Shown: positions 5,171 to 7,910 of the stretch, piece after piece
How the letters are laid out: each line of letters begins with the position of its first letter
Numbering within the stretch: the first letter of the stretch is position 1
NCBI GenBank assembly: GCA_017860085.1
Contig: JAFNAJ010000104.1
Coordinates: 1 to 7,910, forward strand
DNA from: Acidobacteriota bacterium
GTDB lineage: Bacteria; Acidobacteriota; Vicinamibacteria; Vicinamibacterales; JAFNAJ01
DNA: 7,910 bases
Reading direction: 5' to 3'
Made by a program: the position numbers and the translations under genes
Notes under the pieces: generated by a model
The model's database searches: none
Told to the model about the DNA's origin: nothing
Seen by the model: the letters and a program-made list of their open reading frames with translations, nothing else

Positions 5171-7910
5171 ATGGTCCGGTTGCGGCAGCTTCCTTGCTCC
5201 CCCACGCTGGGCGGCGTGGCCCTTGCGTGCCTCCTGGTGCGACCGGCGTCTGCCGAGCCGGTGCACTCGCTGCGCCTGCCCGCGCCGGTCTCAGGGCTGG
5301 CCGAAGCCGCGGAAATCGGCGGCGAGCGTCCCGCGGCTCGGGTCCTCGCGGATGTCATCCGTGCGATCTACCCATTGGCGCCCGGGATCAGCAAGCCGCT
5401 CGACGCCCGACGGGCGCGAGTGATGGCGTGGCTCGAGAGCCCGCAGCCTGCGCCCGAAACGGGCCTTGCCCTGGTGCCTTCGCCGCTGCCGGGCGACTGC
5501 TGGCGGGCAGCGCTCGACATGCCAGGGGCCACCGAGGAGCAGATCAGCGTACGCATGCTGATGAGCCGCGACGCCTCGCTCGTCTACTACGGCCTGATGG
5601 AGGCGGCTCCGGGCCTTCGCGCGTTCCTTGGATCGAGGCCCGAGCTGGTGGCCGCGCTCGTCAGGCAGAACGCGGGGGTGCTCGCGGCGTTTCCGCGAGC
5701 GGTCGATGTCGTCGACGGCCGCGTGCCCGTTCCCGGTGGGGCACCGCTCGAACGATTCTGGGAATCGCTGGTCGGCGCGCCGGTGACCGACCCCTCGGCG
5801 TTCCTGCTGGCGGTGCAGACACGAGCCGAAGGCCGCATGGCGTTCATGCTCGACACGTTGTGGCGACTCGACGAGGCGCGACGTCGGTTCGCGTCGTCGG
5901 ATGGAGTCGCGTCGCTGGAAACGCGCGCGGAAGACCTGGCGGTCCTGGCTGACGCGTTCGTGAACACGCATCGGGAATGGCGGCCAGCGGAACGACCGTT
6001 CTGGCGGGTGCGGATGGACCCGCTCGTGGCCTTGGCGGGCATCGACGTGGGCGCCGATGGACGCTTGACGGGCCCGCAGGCCCGCGAGTTCTGGATGAGT
6101 GTCCTCGACGGGCAGGCGCCGCGTACCGGCTCCACGCACCCTGGCGACGTTCGCGAGGCGGTGACGGCGGGCTGGCTGGTCAGCCGCGTGGTCTCGGGCA
6201 GCGACGGTGCCAGCCAGCTGCGTCTCGGCGCGGTTGCGTTCACACAGCGGCTCCTGCGACAGCAGCCGGGGCCAGCCCCGGTGGAGGCCGCTGTCGCTGG
6301 TCGAGCCTTCGCCGACGTGCCGGCGTTGATGCTGGTGCTCGAGCGGATGGGGGTCACGAACCCTCAGAGCTTTGTGAGGGCGGCCGAGGCAGCGCGGGCG
6401 CTGACAGAGGGTGCGGCTGGCCCGAACGGTGAAGCGGCCCTGACGACGTTCCAGGCATCCGTGGCGATCATCGATCGCGCGGTCGCGCGGCGGAGCCTCG
6501 ATCCTCGCGAGGCTGCGACGCTGCTCGACGAGATGTGCGGACTCCGCGACCTGGGGGAGCCGGGCGGCCGGCGGGCGCTCACGCGTTGGGTAGGCGCGCG
6601 GCTCGTGCCGGCGATGGCCAACGACGGGGATTCGGCGCGAGATGCCGAAGCCATCGTGATCGACGCGCTGGCCGGCGCGGGCAAGGCGCACCCCGACGCG
6701 GCGTTTCGAACCTTCGAGCTCGACGGCGAGTCGTACCGCCTCGATTTGACGAGGCCGGAGCATGACCGCCTCGCGTTGATCCGGCAGCGCCAGCGTTCGG
6801 TGCACCTGGCGGTGGCTCTTGCCCTGGTGCGTGACGCCGATGCGCTGCTCGCGGCCGGCTCCGACGACGAGTTCGGGCGCGTGGCGCAACAGGCAGCTGA
6901 CAGGCTCGGGGCCGCGATGTCGCCGCAAGGCACGAAGGCCTCGAGCGAGACCGATGAGTACCTTCTTTCGCAAGCGCGTCGAGCCCTCGAGACGTTGCGG
7001 GTGATTCCGCCGGTCGCGCGCGGGAGTTTCCGGCAACGTGTCCTGGGCGACGTGAACACGGCGGCGGATTGGGCCGTGGCAGACGCGCTTCGGGGCATGG
7101 TCTATGCGGCGAACCTGGGCGATGCAGAGGGCGTGGTGACGCTGGCGCCGGACATCGGCCGGCGGCATCGCCTCGGCGCGGCTCGGGTGGCAGGGCAGGC
7201 GCTCGCGGCTTGGAGTCTGCCGGAGGAATCGCGGGACGACGCGCAGGTCTGGTTCGTGCGAGGCGCGCTGTTGGGGCTCGAGCACGCGTTGTCCGCGCTC
7301 GCACTCCGCTCCGTCGCCCAGACAGCCGACGCGCCGGCGCGGTTCATTTACGAGATCGCCAGGCGGCAGCTTGCCTTCGGGGTCGCACTGGTGAACCCGT
7401 TCGACGCGACCACCCAGCAACGTGACGACGTCGCCGAGGCGGCCCGTCGAGGGATGCGCGAGGCCGCGACGCTCTGTGCGGAGGGTGCGCGGCCGCTTGC
7501 TGAGTGGACAGGCGAGTTGAACGCCCTTCAGGTCGCATGGGCCTGTGTCCACGATCGATCGTCGATCGCTCGTCTGATCACGCTGGATTGGCTGGTTGAC
7601 GCCGGGGGAAGCGACCATTCCGCGGCCATGCGCGGCGCCTGGGGCACGGTCCGCGACGCGGTGGTCACGGGGCTGAGGCCGAGCTGGCCGCAGCGACATG
7701 ACCGGCTCGCGGTCCGCGAGCGGGTGGTCAGCGGGTTGTTCCTTTCGGCGACGGTCGGCCCGTCGGTTCGTATCGCGCAGGTGTTGGAGGCGCGCGGACT
7801 TCCGGGTGCGCTCGGTCCCGCCTTGCTGTCCTCTCTTGTTGCCGACTTGATTCGCGAGGCACCGGTCTCTTTCGAGGGCGACGCCTTTGGGCTCGCCCTC
7901 GGCGCCGGGG
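5171..7910 (+). CDS. Large secreted protein of unknown function, 3' end beyond the window
   Basis: From ATG 5171 the frame runs without a stop through the last complete codon (7907-7909), giving at least 913 residues. I do not recognise the family. The N-terminus looks like a Sec signal peptide: basic VRLRQ, a hydrophobic core about 13-23, and cleavage after PASA (residue 28) before EP. The context of Cys20 is a poor lipobox, so a soluble periplasmic or exported protein is more likely than a lipoprotein. No further membrane segment is visible. The body is Ala/Leu/Val/Arg-rich and looks mostly alpha-helical, with many helix-length amphipathic stretches, suggestive of a helical-repeat or solenoid fold, though I find no clear repeat unit. 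I count only three lysines against very many arginines, unlike the lysine-containing genes 1-4. No P-loop, protease or glycosidase signature is seen. It follows the FadL-type gene by 52 bp; a link to the lipid module is possible but not shown. Confidence 0.85.
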   Translation, partial: MVRLRQLPCSPTLGGVALACLLVRPASAEPVHSLRLPAPVSGLAEAAEIGGERPAARVLADVIRAIYPLAPGISKPLDARRARVMAWLESPQPAPETGLALVPSPLPGDCWRAALDMPGATEEQISVRMLMSRDASLVYYGLMEAAPGLRAFLGSRPELVAALVRQNAGVLAAFPRAVDVVDGRVPVPGGAPLERFWESLVGAPVTDPSAFLLAVQTRAEGRMAFMLDTLWRLDEARRRFASSDGVASLETRAEDLAVLADAFVNTHREWRPAERPFWRVRMDPLVALAGIDVGADGRLTGPQAREFWMSVLDGQAPRTGSTHPGDVREAVTAGWLVSRVVSGSDGASQLRLGAVAFTQRLLRQQPGPAPVEAAVAGRAFADVPALMLVLERMGVTNPQSFVRAAEAARALTEGAAGPNGEAALTTFQASVAIIDRAVARRSLDPREAATLLDEMCGLRDLGEPGGRRALTRWVGARLVPAMANDGDSARDAEAIVIDALAGAGKAHPDAAFRTFELDGESYRLDLTRPEHDRLALIRQRQRSVHLAVALALVRDADALLAAGSDDEFGRVAQQAADRLGAAMSPQGTKASSETDEYLLSQARRALETLRVIPPVARGSFRQRVLGDVNTAADWAVADALRGMVYAANLGDAEGVVTLAPDIGRRHRLGAARVAGQALAAWSLPEESRDDAQVWFVRGALLGLEHALSALALRSVAQTADAPARFIYEIARRQLAFGVALVNPFDATTQQRDDVAEAARRGMREAATLCAEGARPLAEWTGELNALQVAWACVHDRSSIARLITLDWLVDAGGSDHSAAMRGAWGTVRDAVVTGLRPSWPQRHDRLAVRERVVSGLFLSATVGPSVRIAQVLEARGLPGALGPALLSSLVADLIREAPVSFEGDAFGLALGAG

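Noticed and set aside
5194..5952. 252-codon + strand frame starting at 5194
   Set aside because: It overlaps the frame from 5171 in another phase, has an Arg/Gly/Ala-rich product with no domain, and stops early, whereas the 5171 frame stays open to the window end.
6661..6699. ALAGAGKA stretch as a possible nucleotide-binding P-loop in the large secreted protein
   Set aside because: It does not fit GxxxxGK[ST]: the spacing is wrong and Ala follows Lys. A secreted protein is also an unlikely NTPase.
7552..7568. Overlapping CGATCG palindromes resembling a repeat or binding site
   Set aside because: They fall inside the coding frame, encode an ordinary His-Asp-Arg-Ser-Ser-Ile stretch, and the pattern is not found as a spaced array elsewhere in the window.
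5291..7699. 802-codon open frame on the - strand opposite the large secreted-protein gene
   Set aside because: Its codons occupy exactly the same triplets as the + strand gene, so it can only be interrupted where the + strand uses TTA, CTA or TCA, which are rare in GC-rich genes. Its product is Arg/His/Pro/Gln-rich without a hydrophobic core, while the + frame has a signal peptide and normal composition.
1..7910. CRISPR arrays, tRNAs, insertion sequences, toxin-antitoxin or phage genes
   Set aside because: I saw no spaced direct repeats, tRNA-like cloverleaf, transposase motifs or small toxin-antitoxin pairs; the window is almost fully occupied by the six genes described.

Overview
This is a GC-rich window from a Gram-negative-type bacterium: there is an outer-membrane beta-barrel gene, two Sec signal peptides, GTG as well as ATG starts, and codons strongly biased to G/C at the third position. 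The style resembles Acidobacteriota such as Vicinamibacteria, but no rRNA or marker gene is present and this is only a guess. All six genes lie on the + strand. About 97% of the window is coding, with no tRNA, rRNA, CRISPR array or mobile element.

Layout. (1) 42-1436: an NAD(P)-dependent reductase resembling cyanobacterial long-chain acyl-ACP reductase (AAR), with the catalytic-cysteine region conserved and a C-terminal hydrophobic anchor; its frame is open to the left edge. (2) 1433-1864: a small SCP2-type lipid-binding protein, overlapping gene 1 by ATGA. (3) 1881-2246: a small coiled-coil protein with a phasin-like motif. (4) 2265-3659: a wax ester synthase/diacylglycerol acyltransferase (WS/DGAT) with its HHxxxDG active site. 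(5) 3736-5118: a FadL/OmpP1-family outer-membrane transporter for long-chain fatty acids or other hydrophobic compounds. (6) 5171 to beyond the right edge: a secreted protein of at least 913 residues that I cannot assign to a family, very poor in lysine.

Genes 1-4 are packed with -4, 16 and 18 bp between them and read as one operon. Gene 5 follows after 76 bp and probably belongs to the same transcript or the same function. Together they suggest a neutral-lipid module. FadL brings in long-chain acyl chains; the AAR-like enzyme reduces activated acyl chains to aldehyde; SCP2 carries or presents the lipid; WS/DGAT esterifies alcohol or diacylglycerol with acyl-CoA; and the phasin-like protein could coat the resulting inclusion. 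The aldehyde-to-alcohol step is not seen here. Gene 6 follows a 52 bp gap with a weak promoter-like sequence and may be a separate unit.

The main items of interest are this gene combination, the membrane-anchored AAR-like enzyme without a neighbouring aldehyde-deformylating oxygenase, its altered cofactor-binding residues, and the large unrecognised secreted protein.
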